From Lepidurus packardi (lineage: Eukaryota; Arthropoda; Branchiopoda; Notostraca; Triopsidae), in assembly GCA_023053545.1 (NCBI GenBank), contig JAKZAN010000005.1, positions 2,790,001 through 2,854,000 of the forward strand: a stretch of DNA of 64,000 nt, written 5' to 3'. This document shows positions 11,013-22,969 of the stretch, in pieces; the stretch's first letter is position 1; each line of letters opens with the position of its first letter. Below the pieces are notes generated by a model. It was given only the letters and a program-made list of their open reading frames with translations, was not told where the DNA came from and searched no databases. The position numbers and the translations under genes are program-made.

Positions 11013-12383
11013 GCAGGAACTGGACGTGGAAGACGTTGTTCTTCAGTCCGTGCAAACTCACCTGCAATCGGCGTATCAGCCAAATAATTTCTCACACGAG
11101 TATGCACTTCAGCAAAATATGCAAATGCAATACGCGGACAATTATGTGCTTCCGGACGGAGTAAACGCTGGGCCTCTGAATGCTGATCAAACGTTGCCGA
11201 TCACCGAATCGTGGCCTGGCGAATTTAACTTCCAGGTCCATTTCTCCGATAGTGAAGACAAAACGAAACAAACTCCATGGACTGTAAATAATCTTTAAAA
11301 ATTGTGGAGCGGTCTAACTATTAATGCTCGCACTTGATTTCTTTCAGTACTCATCGGAACTAAACAAACTCTTCGTGAATATAGACAAGGCGTGTCCAAT
11401 CAAATTTACTCTAAATCCTAGACTTTTTGATTACAGCCTTTTTTCCGTGGAAAGTTACCTTGTGTATGCCAAAGCTGAGGATGCAGTTCAGCCAGTGGAG
11501 CGCTGCGTCAATCATAAATCGGCGTCCAAGAAAAGTAATGCCGTAATCCTTAATCGACCTCGTATATTAAAGGTAGTGAATACTTGTTTAGTCGGAGATG
11601 CCTTTGGGGACCATATCCTTCGGTGTGACCTTGAAATGTCCTCCTATGGCAATTCGAATGGACGTTTTGTGGTGAGCGCGCATCTTGACACACCTCGTCC
11701 TGGAACCGACGGTATACTCCGTCATTACCGTTTTATGTGTCTGAATTCTTGCATCGGCGGAATTAACCGACGCCCGCTCATTCTGCTCTTCAATTTGATG
11801 CTCAAGTATATCAACTCTTTTGAAAGTGATTCATAATAACTTTGGGTATCTTCAGCGATCAACTTGTGGGACGCAAGACAGTACCGGTCCGAATCTGTAG
11901 TTGTCCCGGTCGGGATAAGCAATCAGAGGAAAATAAGCAAAAGCCCCAGAACGAAGCTGGGTCCACAGCTCTAGTGAACCTCGTTATACCTCCACCCCTA
12001 CAACGAGGAAAGAGGAGGAAAGTAACCGAAACTGCGCAGTCTACCGCTGTTAAACCGGAGCGAGTAACCCAAACTGACGTTAATGGAAATGAGTTCGTAG
12101 ACATTCGGGTGGGGATTTAATGCGCTTAATTGCATTCAGGAAGTTGTTAATGAAAGCAATTTTAGGTTTATGGTCGAGAAAATTTTGACACTGTAGAAGC
12201 TATGGTGGAACGCCTTAATACCGCGTATTTCGAGCTGACGGAATTGCGCAAGTAATTTCGATGCATCTCTAATACTGTATATTTCTAATGGCTGATCGTC
12301 ATCTTAGGGTTATGGAACAACAACAAAAAGCGATCGAGCTGCAGCAGATCAAGGAAGAACCGGGCGATGTTTTACCGCTGTAA
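11013..12383 (+). CDS. p53: p53 family transcription factor (start codon not resolved)
   Basis: A sequence-specific DNA-binding tetramer of the DNA-damage response. Exons join in phase: 11013-11283, 11348-11805, 11856-12108, 12166-12251 and 12308-12383 (380 aa shown). The DNA-binding domain begins SWPGEFNFQVHF and TYSSELNKLF. The zinc ligands are present: Cys and His in VERCVNHKS, and two Cys in YRFMCLNSCIGG. DNA-contact arginines are in GINRRPL (equivalent to human R248) and VRICSCPGRD (R273). Exon 3 then holds a basic GKRRKV patch, a likely nuclear signal. The tetramerisation domain starts FVDIRVYGRENFD and continues MVERLNTAYFELTELRK. The tail ends QQIKEEPGDVLPL, where IKEE fits the SUMO consensus. 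There is no SAM domain. The N terminus is acidic but its start is missing; a short upstream exon is required. A diverged copy of the last codons and 3' UTR lies at 26940-27564. Confidence 0.95.
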
Positions 12384-12893
12384 ATGTGAACTTCTGTCAT
12401 TTTGATTTACCATTGGTCTCTTTTTAATTCCAATTACCTGATATAATTGTTTACGCCCTACTGGGGAAGACGAAAAGTTTCAGATATCAACTGAAAATCT
12501 AACTTTGAAAATGCAATTCTTTTTTTGCACGTAAAAAATGTTTCTGGTTTGATTTTTGCTGCTTTGCCGGGTTTCATTCTCCTATACCCTATGTTGTTCT
12601 GTTTAGACGTTGATATCAAACGCGGTACTTTCGTTGCCTAGAGTTCAAGTGTATTCTCATGATCTGTTTTAGCCAGAACGATTTTAAGTTCAGTTATTTT
12701 GAGTATAGAAAATGTGAATGATGTGTTAAACCCATTTTGACAATCAGGGTTCCGTGCCTTACTTTTACATATTGAAATACAAATTGCCTTCTCCTAAAGC
12801 GCTACCTTATGTAAGTACTTTAGTCTTGGTCAAACTTTCGCCCTTTTCTAGAATGCGCCATAACTCCGGTAACAACTTTTGGACGTTGGATCG
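12384..12893 (+). other. p53 3' UTR and flank, duplicated at 26.95-27.56 kb
   Basis: The block downstream of the p53 stop codon is related along its whole length to 26955-27564, with scattered substitutions and a roughly 90-bp indel. Shared words include GCGCCATAACTCCGGTAACA and TAATCAGGGTT/CAATCAGGGTT. The similarity stops at about 12893 (TTGGATC). From about 12810 it overlaps the end of a retroelement Gag remnant read on the other strand. Confidence 0.7.
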
Positions 12894-13900
12894 AAGGCAA
12901 CGAAAGCAGGCTCCATTCTTCTTCAGTTTCTCCAATCTTTCTTCAGGATTCTCGTTTAATCCTTTTTGGCAGATGGTCAGGTTGCAGTTTTTGAGGAACA
13001 ATTCACATGCATCTCTATGATCTTTGTTGTGTTCCCCGGACGCTGCTGCGGTTAATCCGGCTCCTGTAGCCGTCTTCTTGGTATTATGCATATCGGGAGC
13101 TCTTTTGAAATTATCTTGTGTCCGACTCAAGATCCGTTTTGAGCATTGGATCTTTTCCTTTGCTTTGACTTCTTTTAGAAATTTAAGAAGTCTCCCTTGA
13201 GAAATTTGTACGCTTTCCGGGCCTCTCTTTCAATTGTTCTTATTCTCGTCGGGAAGTCGAGATAATACCTTTGACGCCACTACTTAACTACAGAATCAGT
13301 TGTTGTTGTTGAGCGCGCGGATATGAAATGCCAAAGTTTCATACACCTTCCTTAAATCGTTCGTCTTACCATCTCGGACGGGTCTCATTTTCAGAAGCTC
13401 AGCGATTGTTGATCTGAGATTATCTATTCGCTACCATAGCGATCCATTAGGAGTTCCTTTGCTACTGCGTAATTGTCTTCATGCTTTTCACGGTTTTCAA
13501 GGCTTCGCCTTCTAAATAGGATTTCAGGTAGGAAAGCTTCTCACAATCTGCGAGGTCTTCATCGTCTTCGACAGCTGAAATGAAAGAGTCCCAGAACTCC
13601 CAGGTCATCCATCATATCCAATCCGTCAAACTTTTTCATATCTATCTTGGGCTTTCCGATGTGGCTCTTGTTTCTTCTGCTGACTGGTGAGGCCACCTCG
13701 AACAGATTTTCATACGGTGTTGCTGTTCCATCTTCGGCGTCAAGTTCGGGAGCGCGCAGACCTTCGTCAGCGTTTGTGTTGAAGCCGAAATTCCGGGACT
13801 TTTCACTGGTTCGCGGGCTAACGCATGCCGTTTTCAAACGTATTCGCGGGTTCAAGCTTTCCCCGGTTAGGTATCGATTTGTCTTCTGCTGCTCGATTCT
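12807..13900 (-). pseudogene. BEL/Pao-type retrotransposon Gag remnant
   Basis: Reading the minus strand from about 13860 down, the frame gives KPKIDMKKFDGLDM, then, with frame changes, residues like WEFWDSFISAVEDDEDLADC, KLSYLKSYLEGEALKTVK, YAVAKELLMDRYG and LRSTIAELLKMRPVRDGKT. It ends with a Cys-rich stretch (DACELFLKNCNLTICQKGLN, then NGACFRCLRS). This order (F-x-G-x3-W-x2-F-W-D-x-F, then an E-G-x-A-L motif, then C-x-C-rich modules with GxCFxCL) is characteristic of Gag from BEL/Pao LTR elements. Several stops and frame shifts interrupt it, and no protease, RT or integrase follows, so it is a fragment. No LTR pair was identified. Confidence 0.65.
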
Positions 13901-13931
13901 TTAAAAGTGATTTCGGGAATTAAATAGTTTT

Positions 13932-13995
13932 GCTCCCTCTATATACTTATTACTCTATGGGTTGAAGCATAGAGTAATAAGTATATAGAGGGAGC
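13932..13995. repeat. Perfect 28-bp inverted repeat with 8-nt spacer
   Basis: The left arm 13932-13959 starts GCTCCCTCTATATACTTATT. The right arm 13968-13995 is its exact reverse complement, separated by GGTTGAAG. A transcript from either strand would fold into a stable 28-bp hairpin. It lies immediately upstream of the start of the Gag remnant (minus-strand sense), so it may be a by-product of element insertion or gene conversion. No function can be assigned. Confidence 0.9.
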
Positions 13996-16335
13996 GTTGA
14001 GGCCTTTCCTTACGGAAAGTTTGTTACCACTTTCGAGAGCCCCAGGCTAACCCCATGAGAGGAGGAGGTTGGCCAGAACTTTTTGGGACAGCGGGAACTA
14101 AGAAAAACGGAGTTGAGCTGTAAATTGATACCAAATGAACTTCATCGATTTCTTTGCCTTAGCGGAGACCAAGCGGGAAATTTGTAAACATTAATCCGAA
14201 CTATAACCGGATCATAGCGACCATTTAGAAAATGCACATATTTATATAATATAACGAGTATGTATAGAATAAAAACAAAAAGTCGATACATGAGAAAAGG
14301 CGGGGGGGGGGGTTACAAAAAATGGGTTTTGACATTACAAGCGTATGAATTTCCGACATAGGGATACGGAGAATTGACTTTAGTTCCCGGATTTTGCTGC
14401 TTTCATTCAGGGGGGAAAGTTTCCTTTCTAGAGAAAGTACTCGAAAGAATGTCAAGTGAAGCACATACTAAACAGGACAATAATAAAATGACAAGTAAAT
14501 CCTTAAACTGAATGTATGGCATTTCCATGATCAGAACAGCCGTTTCCAACGTGAATTGCGCCTATGTCGTGATAAATAATTAGTTCCGTATTACTAATGC
14601 CATTAGCCCAGATATTACAAGTCCTGACTTGTAAAAAAAATGCATTTTACATCAGATATAAACTGAAATTATAATATTTGATTAAGCGCAACGATAAGAT
14701 CACATTAGTCCTGCATGTGTACGTGTTCAATACACCAAGTTCTCAATTCGTATATACCGCTGCTAGTTGTAATTGATTCATGTTTATAATATTGTATTGC
14801 CATTTGAGAAGTTCTTAGTCAATAAGCTTAACCAACGATATCGATATGTAATGTACAGCCAATCAGCGACAAGGACCTGCTTCGTAATCTTACAGCCAAT
14901 CAGCAGCAATGACCCCCCTATGCAGTCCTTCCTTTTCGCTGCATTTTGGTGTAACAGACTTCTGACAGGGACCTTACCCCCTTGGCTCAACCGACCTTGC
15001 CGAGCTGGCGCTCCCATGCGGGCTTCTTACGCACTTGCCCGGCTTTCCGATGCGGGACGCCCGAAAGCGACGAAACGAAGCGCGGGAGAGCGGATTTTTG
15101 GGCCAATCGCGGCAATCAGCTCCAGAGTTGGGAAAACGTGCAATGAGCACCCCCTTTTCATGCCAGTTATGCAAACATGTTGGACTGTGGGAGAATGTAT
15201 GCCTGTTCGTTTGAAATAAAGAAAAACTTTTTGAGAAAACTCGCCTTCTACTTTTGTCTGGAGCAGTAGGCTCCCGTTTTCGAGGCGTCCTTGGGAATGA
15301 ACTCATTCACACTCTTTTTTTCATCTTGGCTGTTTCATTATGTCGGTTGAATCTTTTTCACCTTTTTGAATCCTTTGGAATCTTTTTCTCATTTGCTATT
15401 TCCGAATGCCAGCTGCAGACAATAAAGCCTTCTTAGCGTGTTTCCCTTAGCTTTTACTGTGTAGATTGACCCCAGGTTTCTGGAAATGAATCCGTTCTTT
15501 CGATTTGTCAAGAAGGAAAAAAGGTATTTTGTGCACAAAGGTGCGACATGGGTGTTGCCCTCAATTAGTAAACGACCCCTAAATTTTTCTTTTAATTAGT
15601 CAAAAAAGAACGACCAGGTGGGACACAGAAAAGAAATACAGACATTCCTCCATTAAAAAGCCGAGGGTAGGACATGGAGGCATAAATCACGGGTTTATGC
15701 ATATGTCAACTGGCGGTGCACCAAAGTCACTTTCGAAGCCAGCTCATCGCAATCTGGCCGTTGACGCTAAACGGGGGTCTCCTTTATTTTATTTTTTTTT
15801 GCGGGGGGGGGGGGGGGGAGGGAGGGAGAGGCATTCAATTCCCGGTAGACTCGTAAACCATATTTTCTCACGCATACCCTTCGCGAAAATTCTGGCGCTT
15901 GGCTTTTAGTATCGACAACGTTTTTTTCCCATGAGGCTTCTTCCAACGGTTTTGAGAAACGCTGGCTGGCTTGAGGTTTTCGAGACCAAGTTTTTTTTTT
16001 TCTCCTCCCCCACCTCCCTTGCCGTTCTTTGACGGGCCCGTTCTGTCAAAACTGTTGCACGATATAACGATGTGTACCGCGTTGTTTCAACTTCAGTTCC
16101 CAACCATCTTTCATGCTGTTTGGAAACTTTCAGCCTTTGCTCTCTTTTGTGAGATTTCAAGTTTACGTTTTCGTTTTGTTTATTTGTTCGTTCGTTTGTG
16201 TGCCGTAGTTTGATCTTTAACAAGTTTTGCTGACGTTAAGGTAAAAGACAAAATCACATTGAATAATGGATTGCGTTGTGAGATTCACTTGGATGAACTA
16301 ATTTTTTTTAACCTGGCAGGCTTTATTGTGGCATC
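13996..16335. other. Non-coding or unassigned stretch with homopolymer runs
   Basis: No convincing gene. Two overlapping open frames at 14773-15306 on opposite strands look like chance frames in GC-richer DNA, with Arg/Pro/Ser-biased composition. A poly(A)-like AATAAA occurs at about 15218. A T-rich tract is followed by a run of 16 G at 15803-15818 and a GGGAGGGAG tract. Confidence 0.4.
15803..15818 (+). repeat. Poly-G run of 16, followed by a G-rich tract
   Basis: Uninterrupted G followed by AGGGAGGGAG, which could form G-quadruplex structures. Length is probably variable between individuals and sensitive to assembly error. Confidence 0.8.
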
Positions 16336-17492
16336 ATGCCTAAAGAAGCCTTACCCGACAAGGTATGGGGGGATCGTTTGCGCCAGTACCTTGCTGGGAA
16401 TTTTCAATTTGCGAAAGGACAGCGCCCGTCAAAGACTTCACCGTGGGGTCGTCGCTTTGCGGCAATTGACAAGTGTCCAATGCGTCACGGGAATGATAAG
16501 GACTTGTTTGGCAACCCCATTAAATGCACCTGCTCGTTCCACCGCCCGGCCTCGGTTAGTAATCCCTCGAAGTTTCATTTATTCCACTCAAAATTATTCG
16601 CCTATGCCGTATCCAAACGCTTGATACTTGATGCATTTGCTAGTCGGGAGCTGCGTCTACTTCCCGAAGATCTGGAACGCTTTCGGCGGCGGCGTCACCT
16701 GGCTCCGGTGCTCCCGTTCCGCCGTTGCCAGTAAAGGAGTCCAGCCCCGGCAAAGCTTTTGAAGCCGTCGCCTCAAAAGCGTCCGAGTGTCGTCCCTGCG
16801 CCGAATGTAGCTGTCGCTAGGAAGTAAGTTGAACCACCCAATTAAAGTTTGTTTTTGGCAACACGTAGACCTTTACATTCGCACCTGTCCCTCTTAACAG
16901 AGTAACCCGTGCCTCTACTGCCCCAGCGACTGTTACCAAACCCACTACGCCAGAGTCCCAGCCTCCGCGCGCAGAAACGCTAGTCGCCCAGGAACCTCCT
17001 GCTGCTGCCCATCCTACGCAGGAGCAACTGATCGATGTTACCCCATTGCCCTCCGCTTTTGACGTTGGCACAACTTTGACGTACGTTGGCACTTGCGTAT
17101 TCTTTTATTACTATTATTATTACCAAGAGTTTAAAAGATAAGCTTCACTAAAAGCCCTGGCATTCCACAGTTTCTTAGTACCGATAGTGACCCCCAGCAT
17201 TGCCACGCCCGTTCAGGCTCCAGCTTCAGAGTCAGAGTCAGTACTTCCTGGCGTTTTGGACCGTTATTCCCTATGCCTTGCCCTACCGAGGCTTTATGAG
17301 CCCCGTACCAGCCATTTTCTCCAAAGAGTGCCATATGATGTGTCTGTAAGCTCGAATCGATTTATGAAATTGGAAGAAAAGGTGTTCATACTAAATTTAT
17401 TTGATTTCTTTTCAGTCTTTGTGGCAAAACAAAGTTCAGTCTTTGTGGCAATTTACAAAGAATTTGCCAATGCGGTGATTCCAGCCTTTTAG
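16336..17492 (+). pseudogene. Possible multi-exon gene or pseudogene with a Cys/His motif and Pro/Ala-rich body
   Basis: An open frame from 16336 begins MPKEALPDKVWGDRLRQYL and contains a possible zinc-binding cluster: CPMRHG, then CTCSFH about 13 residues later. It follows a good splice acceptor at about 16320. Downstream, a donor near 16821 (ARK) joins in phase to an acceptor near 16900, giving a Pro/Ala/Thr-rich stretch (TRASTAPATVTKPTTPESQ and onward) and then further short candidate exons at 17181-17345 and 17416-17492. An in-frame TAA at 16732 breaks the simplest reading, so either an intron of about 100 bp (16553-16660) removes a piece and shifts frame, or the gene is broken. I do not recognise the family. 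It may belong to a repeat-borne family like the gene at 24971-26130. Confidence 0.3.
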
Positions 17493-19176
17493 AGAATGTT
17501 TTTAGAGAACGACGTGTGCAAGAAATGATGGTTTTGGATTCCTAATTGACAATTTGACAATCGAAATATAATAATATAATAATATCGTAATTGACAGTCG
17601 AAATTTATTGCTGGATGCTGAGGTACTTTAAACTTAATTTAGTTTGTATTTTGTATTATGCAAACCCATAATACTCTTTTGGGAGTATTATGTGTTTGCC
17701 TAATACTCCCAAATTACGTTATAATTTGTCTGGGTTCATCTACGTATACATTGAATGTTTCTTTGTCTAAAAACGTCATTTCTAGCACAAGAAGGGAGCA
17801 TCCTAGCCCAGGAAACAAATGTGGATTTGTTGCGTCAATTGTCCGATTATGGAGATTTCCGCTCCTCTTTTTACATTTTAAACCATCCAGCTGCCTTCTC
17901 CTGTGTTATGGGAGTAAATGCACGTTTGACACGAAGAACGAGGGGAAAAATACGTACTGTATTCAACACTTCAACTGTCGATGTTACAACAATGACAGTG
18001 TAAATGATACTTAACAATGGGGGGTTGATTTCACGGGCACGCCTATCTCTTTTGTTCACTTGACAAAACCTCTGTTCTCTAAGACCACTCTTTCTCTTCT
18101 GTCTCCCTTGGATTCCCCACTCCCGAACTCAACTCACTTTTCTACCTCGGGGGTTGACATCGTACAAACAAGGTAACACAAAACAAAACAAGGGAAAACT
18201 GGTGCCCGTTTACCTCAAGCCTAGCGCTTACTAGTGCACATGTACCGGGGTACATAACACCTGTATTTATGAATACGGAAAGAAACTCAATTTGGATGAT
18301 TTTGGTGAAGTGCTAAGAGCTGCGAACAAAAATCCGGTAATATCGTAAGATGTTGATTTCTGAATTTATCATCATTATTTTGTGTTTAATTAATGGATGG
18401 ATCTCGCGTGTTAAGGTTAATTTTTCTTGATTTTTTTTCCGTAGGTGAGTTTTTGCAGTATGCAAAAAAAGAAAATCGACCCGACCGGCAAAAAAATGGT
18501 AAAAATCGACCCGGCAGTAGAACTGGCAGTGATAATTTGGCTCCAATAACTAAAATCAGGGCAACAAACATCCTGTGTGGTAATAATACTCTGATGCCCG
18601 AGACGAAAGTCACGATAGGCACTACTGCGGTATTCACGATGCGACGTGAAATTCAACAACCATGTGAAATTATGCATTTTGTGACATTGCTTCGTTCATT
18701 GACATCTGTGCCAAAACAAGTGGTGAGAATAAGCGATTATCATACGAAGTCCTTGAAAATTGGATTCTAGAATGCGGCAGCTTCTAAAACAACCAGTGGC
18801 CATAATCTGTATAATCCTACCTGTATATTGTGTAATAGCATACATATTGCACTGTATATTCAAATTTGCATGAAGAATACTGGATTAAGGACCCGGTCTA
18901 GCAACTTTGGAGACTTTTTCTTCTAATAGAGTGTTTGCCAAATTACGCCTCTGGTGGCAAGGGGTAAGAGAAGATTCCCCACAGCCAAAACCTGTTTTTG
19001 CTGATCCTGTAAACTCACCGCAACTGCCCCCTAATGACAATTCCCCACACGAAAATTTACCACAGTATGATAATTTAATACTGACATAAATGGACAGAAG
19101 TAGTCGATAATGTGCCCGTTAGATGGCACAGTTTTCACTAAAAACAGTCCAACAACAACAACATTAATACTGACAT
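17493..19176. other. Unassigned AT-rich stretch with small ORFs
   Basis: Contains short TAA/TAAT-rich tracts (17566-17590), a 10-bp inverted repeat at 17669-17694 (CATAATACTC / GAGTATTATG), and open frames at 17755-18003 and 18393-18770 that I cannot assign. Composition and lack of splice context argue against the second. The first contains a protein-like stretch (ETNVDLLRQLSDYGDFRSSF) and could be an exon of something unrecognised. Confidence 0.3.
19169..19176 (+). repeat. Left 8-bp target-site duplication of the hAT element
   Basis: ACTGACAT, repeated exactly at 23104-23111 on the other side of the element. Eight bases is the diagnostic duplication length for hAT transposons. Confidence 0.92.
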
Positions 19177-19192
19177 CAGTGTTCTGGATCGA

Positions 19193-19330
19193 TGCTTTTT
19201 GTGTGATCTTAGATCATGTCCGATCGTCGTCAACTTCTGTCAACCCGATCAGATCAAAAGTTGCAAAAAATCATAAGATCTAGATCAGATCGCAAAAAAA
19301 GCTTTGTCGATCAGATTAAAGATCAGATCA
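19193..19330. repeat. Left subterminal GATC-type repeats of the hAT element
   Basis: Several copies of AGATCA, GATCAGATC and close variants occur within about 150 bp of the left terminus and match the motif at the right end (22970-23090, including an unbroken GATCT-GATCT run). Inference: these are transposase-binding sites. They are AT-poor islands in an otherwise AT-rich element end. Confidence 0.7.
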
Positions 19331-20064
19331 TTTTTTTAAAAAACAATAATTAGGAGTAAACTTAAGTACTATTATGCTTAATAAAGGCGAATTGATCACG
19401 AAAAACGCATTTATTACTTATGATATACAGTAACAAAGTACCAGTAATAATAGGTTACGGCCAAATCAGGAAGGTTACTCTTCCAATAGCTCCATATATG
19501 CGTATACCGCTATTTTAGAAATCCCTATTTCAGTAATCAAAATTAAAAATAAATAACCGTTTAAACAAAAAAAAATCGCGAAGTTCTAAACCCCGTTAGA
19601 AAGTTTCTGTCTATGGGTATATACATATAGACAGACATTCGACCATTAATGAAGGTCTTGTCGAGAGGTTTAATCAAGACTTCAGAGTTGGACGTACTTT
19701 TTGGTTCGTCAGCACTTACAGCATTTCTGTTGTCCGATTCCTATAATCTGACTCGTAAACGAAAAACTTTAGTTATTAATAAAATCACAGTTTCTTTATT
19801 GCAATACTGGTTACACATTATAGGAACATATCCAAGGCAATTTGGCAGGAATCATGCACCCGGTTATTAAGACATAGGCAGGAACTTAGTTATTAAGACA
19901 CATTTGGCAGGAATCACCAGGTTATTAAGACATATCACATCACTTAGTTATTATTAACATGAACAAAATTATGGCATAGTACATGGTCATTTGCTGCAAA
20001 CGCTTATTTGCTGTGCGGATTTTTTGTATCGCGTCTAAAATACTTTCGGCGAAGAGAAATCAGA

Positions 20065-22623
20065 CTACACCTGCAAATGAGCGTTGCGCTTAATGAAAAG
20101 CAGAGAAGAAAACAGCTCAGGTTTCGTGCGATTTCTCTTCGCCGAAAGGATATCCGAAGCTGTAGAAAAAATCCGCTCTATGTTCGCCGTGGACGCTGGA
20201 ACAACAAACACGTCCTTAGCAATTTCCGACAAAAATGGAAATCGGTGAGCATTTAATTCCCAGTACTTAAGAGGGCTAAACGAAAGGTCTATATCGCAGT
20301 CTGTTGCGTCCCCTTGGGAGAAAATCACTGGCTCATTCAGGTACGTATCAACTTCATTCCTAATCTTTTCAGCCCCGTGAAAAGCCGCACGGCGCACCGC
20401 CACCGTGCTAAATAACGGACGTAGGCCTATTGCTTTCTTCATTTCAGGACTCCTCTGCGAGGCAACTTTCTCCCCACTCTCTTCTTGCACTACGATGAAA
20501 AACAATTCCGTATAGGTACACACACAGCTTTATTTACGGCAATTATGTAATTTCTTACTAAAGGGATACCGGGCTTCTAGCTCCTGTTTCACAAGGTTGA
20601 CTACTTCGTATTCCGACCGCCCTGACAACGGAATCCAGCTCTTCTTAAACCGAGGGTCCAGAAAAGTTCCTGTGAAATCATACACATAGTCTCTCAAGAA
20701 ATAATTCGCAGAATTTGTTACCTAGCACATAGAACGTGTCATGTAGAACACATTCCATGCGTCGCTTTAACGATTGGTGTAATACACTTGCGAAATGTTT
20801 GCTATGAACGATCAATGCGCCATCGGGATTCACATTCCAATCCGAGGACGTCCTGTTGACCATGTCCAGATATGCCGGGATCACCAGTCCCGTGGTTTCG
20901 AAATCTTTTTGGAACGCATCCGTAGCCAACTTTAAGGGTCCCAAAAGAGCTGTGAGTTCTTTGAGCATCTTACATTGCAGAGCTGATAGCTTGCCAAGCT
21001 TCTTACAAGCGTTAAGCTTGTTTTGCAATTCTTTATCCAGATCCACTGCCTCCAAAAATTTATCGAGCATTTTATATTGGGAACTCCAACGCGTCACGTT
21101 TTGAGGTGGTATCTGGAATCCGACGGTGCTACTCAGAACTTCGGTATCGAGAGTGCTTTTTCGCACATACGCTACTATTTTTGACACTAAATTCACTGCA
21201 TTCTTCAGACTCCCCTACTCGTGGAAAAAAAAAAGTTTTTAGTTTAGAAAGAAAAGTGAGTTTATACCCTTACGTCTAGAGCTTTTAAACCGTCTTGTAC
21301 GACAAGTTGTAATGTATGGGCTACACAACTTGCCCGAGAGGTAGCAGATAAAGGATGGGACGATTGGCTTGCGAGAAATGCATGTTCAAAGAATAAATTG
21401 TTCAAATCCAGCTCAATCTGTTCGTATGCTACCTCCTCTTCTCTGTCAACTCTATTCAGATCTGCCATATCTTCTTCCAGCTCATCGGCAACGTTGTACG
21501 ACGAAACCTCAACTTCGTACTGCACGTCAAGATCTAATACTTCGACATTTTCAGGATCATCGCTCTGGGAGTACCCGAGAATGCCGAGTGAACTTGGGTA
21601 GCCCGGTAGAGATATGAGTGTCCAGCCGGGTAGAGAAATGTCGAAAGCACACTTCATATTGCTACCGCTGTCTGTAAGAATCCGGATCACCTTGTTAGGA
21701 AAAAAAAAACGTTAAAGAACGAGCTAACGAAAAATAAGTTAGAGATTACACCTTTCTTTGTAACTGCCATTCGTTTATAACACTTTCATATTCTGCGAAA
21801 ATGGCTGCGGCCGTATGGCGACCAACCATCTTCTTTATTGATAGCAAGCACGTAAAAGGCACAAAATCTGATGTTACTGCTGAGCAGGATATACCAATAT
21901 AGCCCTCCATCCGCTTGGATGACCAAATGTCAACCATGATTGCACAGGCTTTTGCGCTATCGAGTTTGGCTTGAACTGCCTGTTTGGTCTTCTGGGTTAG
22001 TTCCGGAATAAGCGTACGGCGGAGGCGTTCTTGGCTTGGTATGGCATAACTTGGGTCTAGTGCCTTTAAAATTCCCCAAGTAGGGAAAAATGAATCGATA
22101 GTTCAATTAGTTAACTTATCACTTATACCTAAAATATTACAAACTTACATTAACGAAGTTTCGAAAGCCCTGCCGGGAAATCAGGTTCAACGGAAAATTG
22201 TCTTCCACAATCATTTTCACAAGAAAATTATCAAATGCTAGACGTTTAGAAGATTTCGGTTTCACAAAACTACGATGAATTGGGTGACAGTAAAAAATCA
22301 TTAACTTAAGCTATCTGCTCATACCTGCTCATGAGTAATTGTTTCCCAGTACTCGTATTGTCTTCATCCTCGCATTTCTTGAAAATTTCCGGGTGAAATC
22401 TTTTTGCATGGCGACTCATGTTCGTTTGCGACGTCATATCCGCCGATAAATAACGCTGTTTTATACAAACCTTGCATTTGGCGAAGATCGTCTTTCCATT
22501 TGTTCGCCAGTCCTCAAAAATTAAGTTTTTCCACTGTCGCCAATTTTTAATGGAAAGCAGATCCATTGGCACGGTATTCGATGGTAACTCACCGCTCGGT
22601 TCGTCTGAGCCATCTTGATCCAT
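20065..22623 (-). CDS. hAT-family transposase, apparently intact (725 aa)
   Basis: Catalyses cut-and-paste movement of the surrounding element. Exons, all phase-consistent: 22325-22623, 22149-22269, 21752-22063, 21274-21690, 20722-21214, 20559-20669 and 20065-20489, summing to 726 codons with stop. Exon 1 holds a BED zinc finger (NWRQWKNLIFEDWR, CKVC, then HAKRFH, giving C-x2-C and H-x4-H). The central RNase H-like fold includes AIMVDIWSSKRMEGYIGISC and RILTDSGSNMKCAF, both with Asp in catalytic-type positions, then ASCVAHTLQLVVQDGL, the usual CxxH motif. An acidic loop (DELEEDMADLNRVDREEE) sits in exon 4. The C-terminal dimerisation region reads YWELNAHRFPFLSEIAKDVF, then VPASTANIERIFSTASDILS. 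ATG 22623 is chosen because the upstream in-frame codons use TTG. Introns are 50-130 bp, like host genes. Confidence 0.92.
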
Positions 22624-22969
22624 CTCACTAACTTCTTCCAATCCAATAGCTTCAGTGCTTCACTTCTACATGTAAAAAGACATCGGTGCTTCGATGAAAA
22701 GGACCTCTTTATAGCCCCAAAATGTACCCTTACTCAGGACAACCGCGAAAGCAACATTTGTAACAAATAGTATAGGGATTATTAAATTTCAATTATTACC
22801 ACAAAATTTTCTTCTGACCACGAGGCCACAAGACGAACCACGAGAACCACGAGACGATGAACCACGAGAACCATGAGCCGAAACCAACGTTTGTCAAACG
22901 TTTCGGTGTTAGAAACAGAATATAAAAATTTCCAATAGTGGCCACTAGTGGGCTAATGTTGATCGGTCG

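Noticed and set aside
11725-12104. Minus-strand open frames opposite p53
   Set aside because: Shadows of the p53 exons.
14773-15306. Two overlapping 110-148 codon frames on opposite strands
   Set aside because: Biased Arg/Ser/Pro composition, no domain, no splice context; chance frames in GC-richer DNA.
15906-16223. Opposed 80-105 codon frames
   Set aside because: Low-complexity T/C-rich DNA, no motif on either strand.
18393-18770. 125-codon plus-strand frame
   Set aside because: Runs through poly-A/poly-T tracts with open frames on both strands; no recognisable domain.
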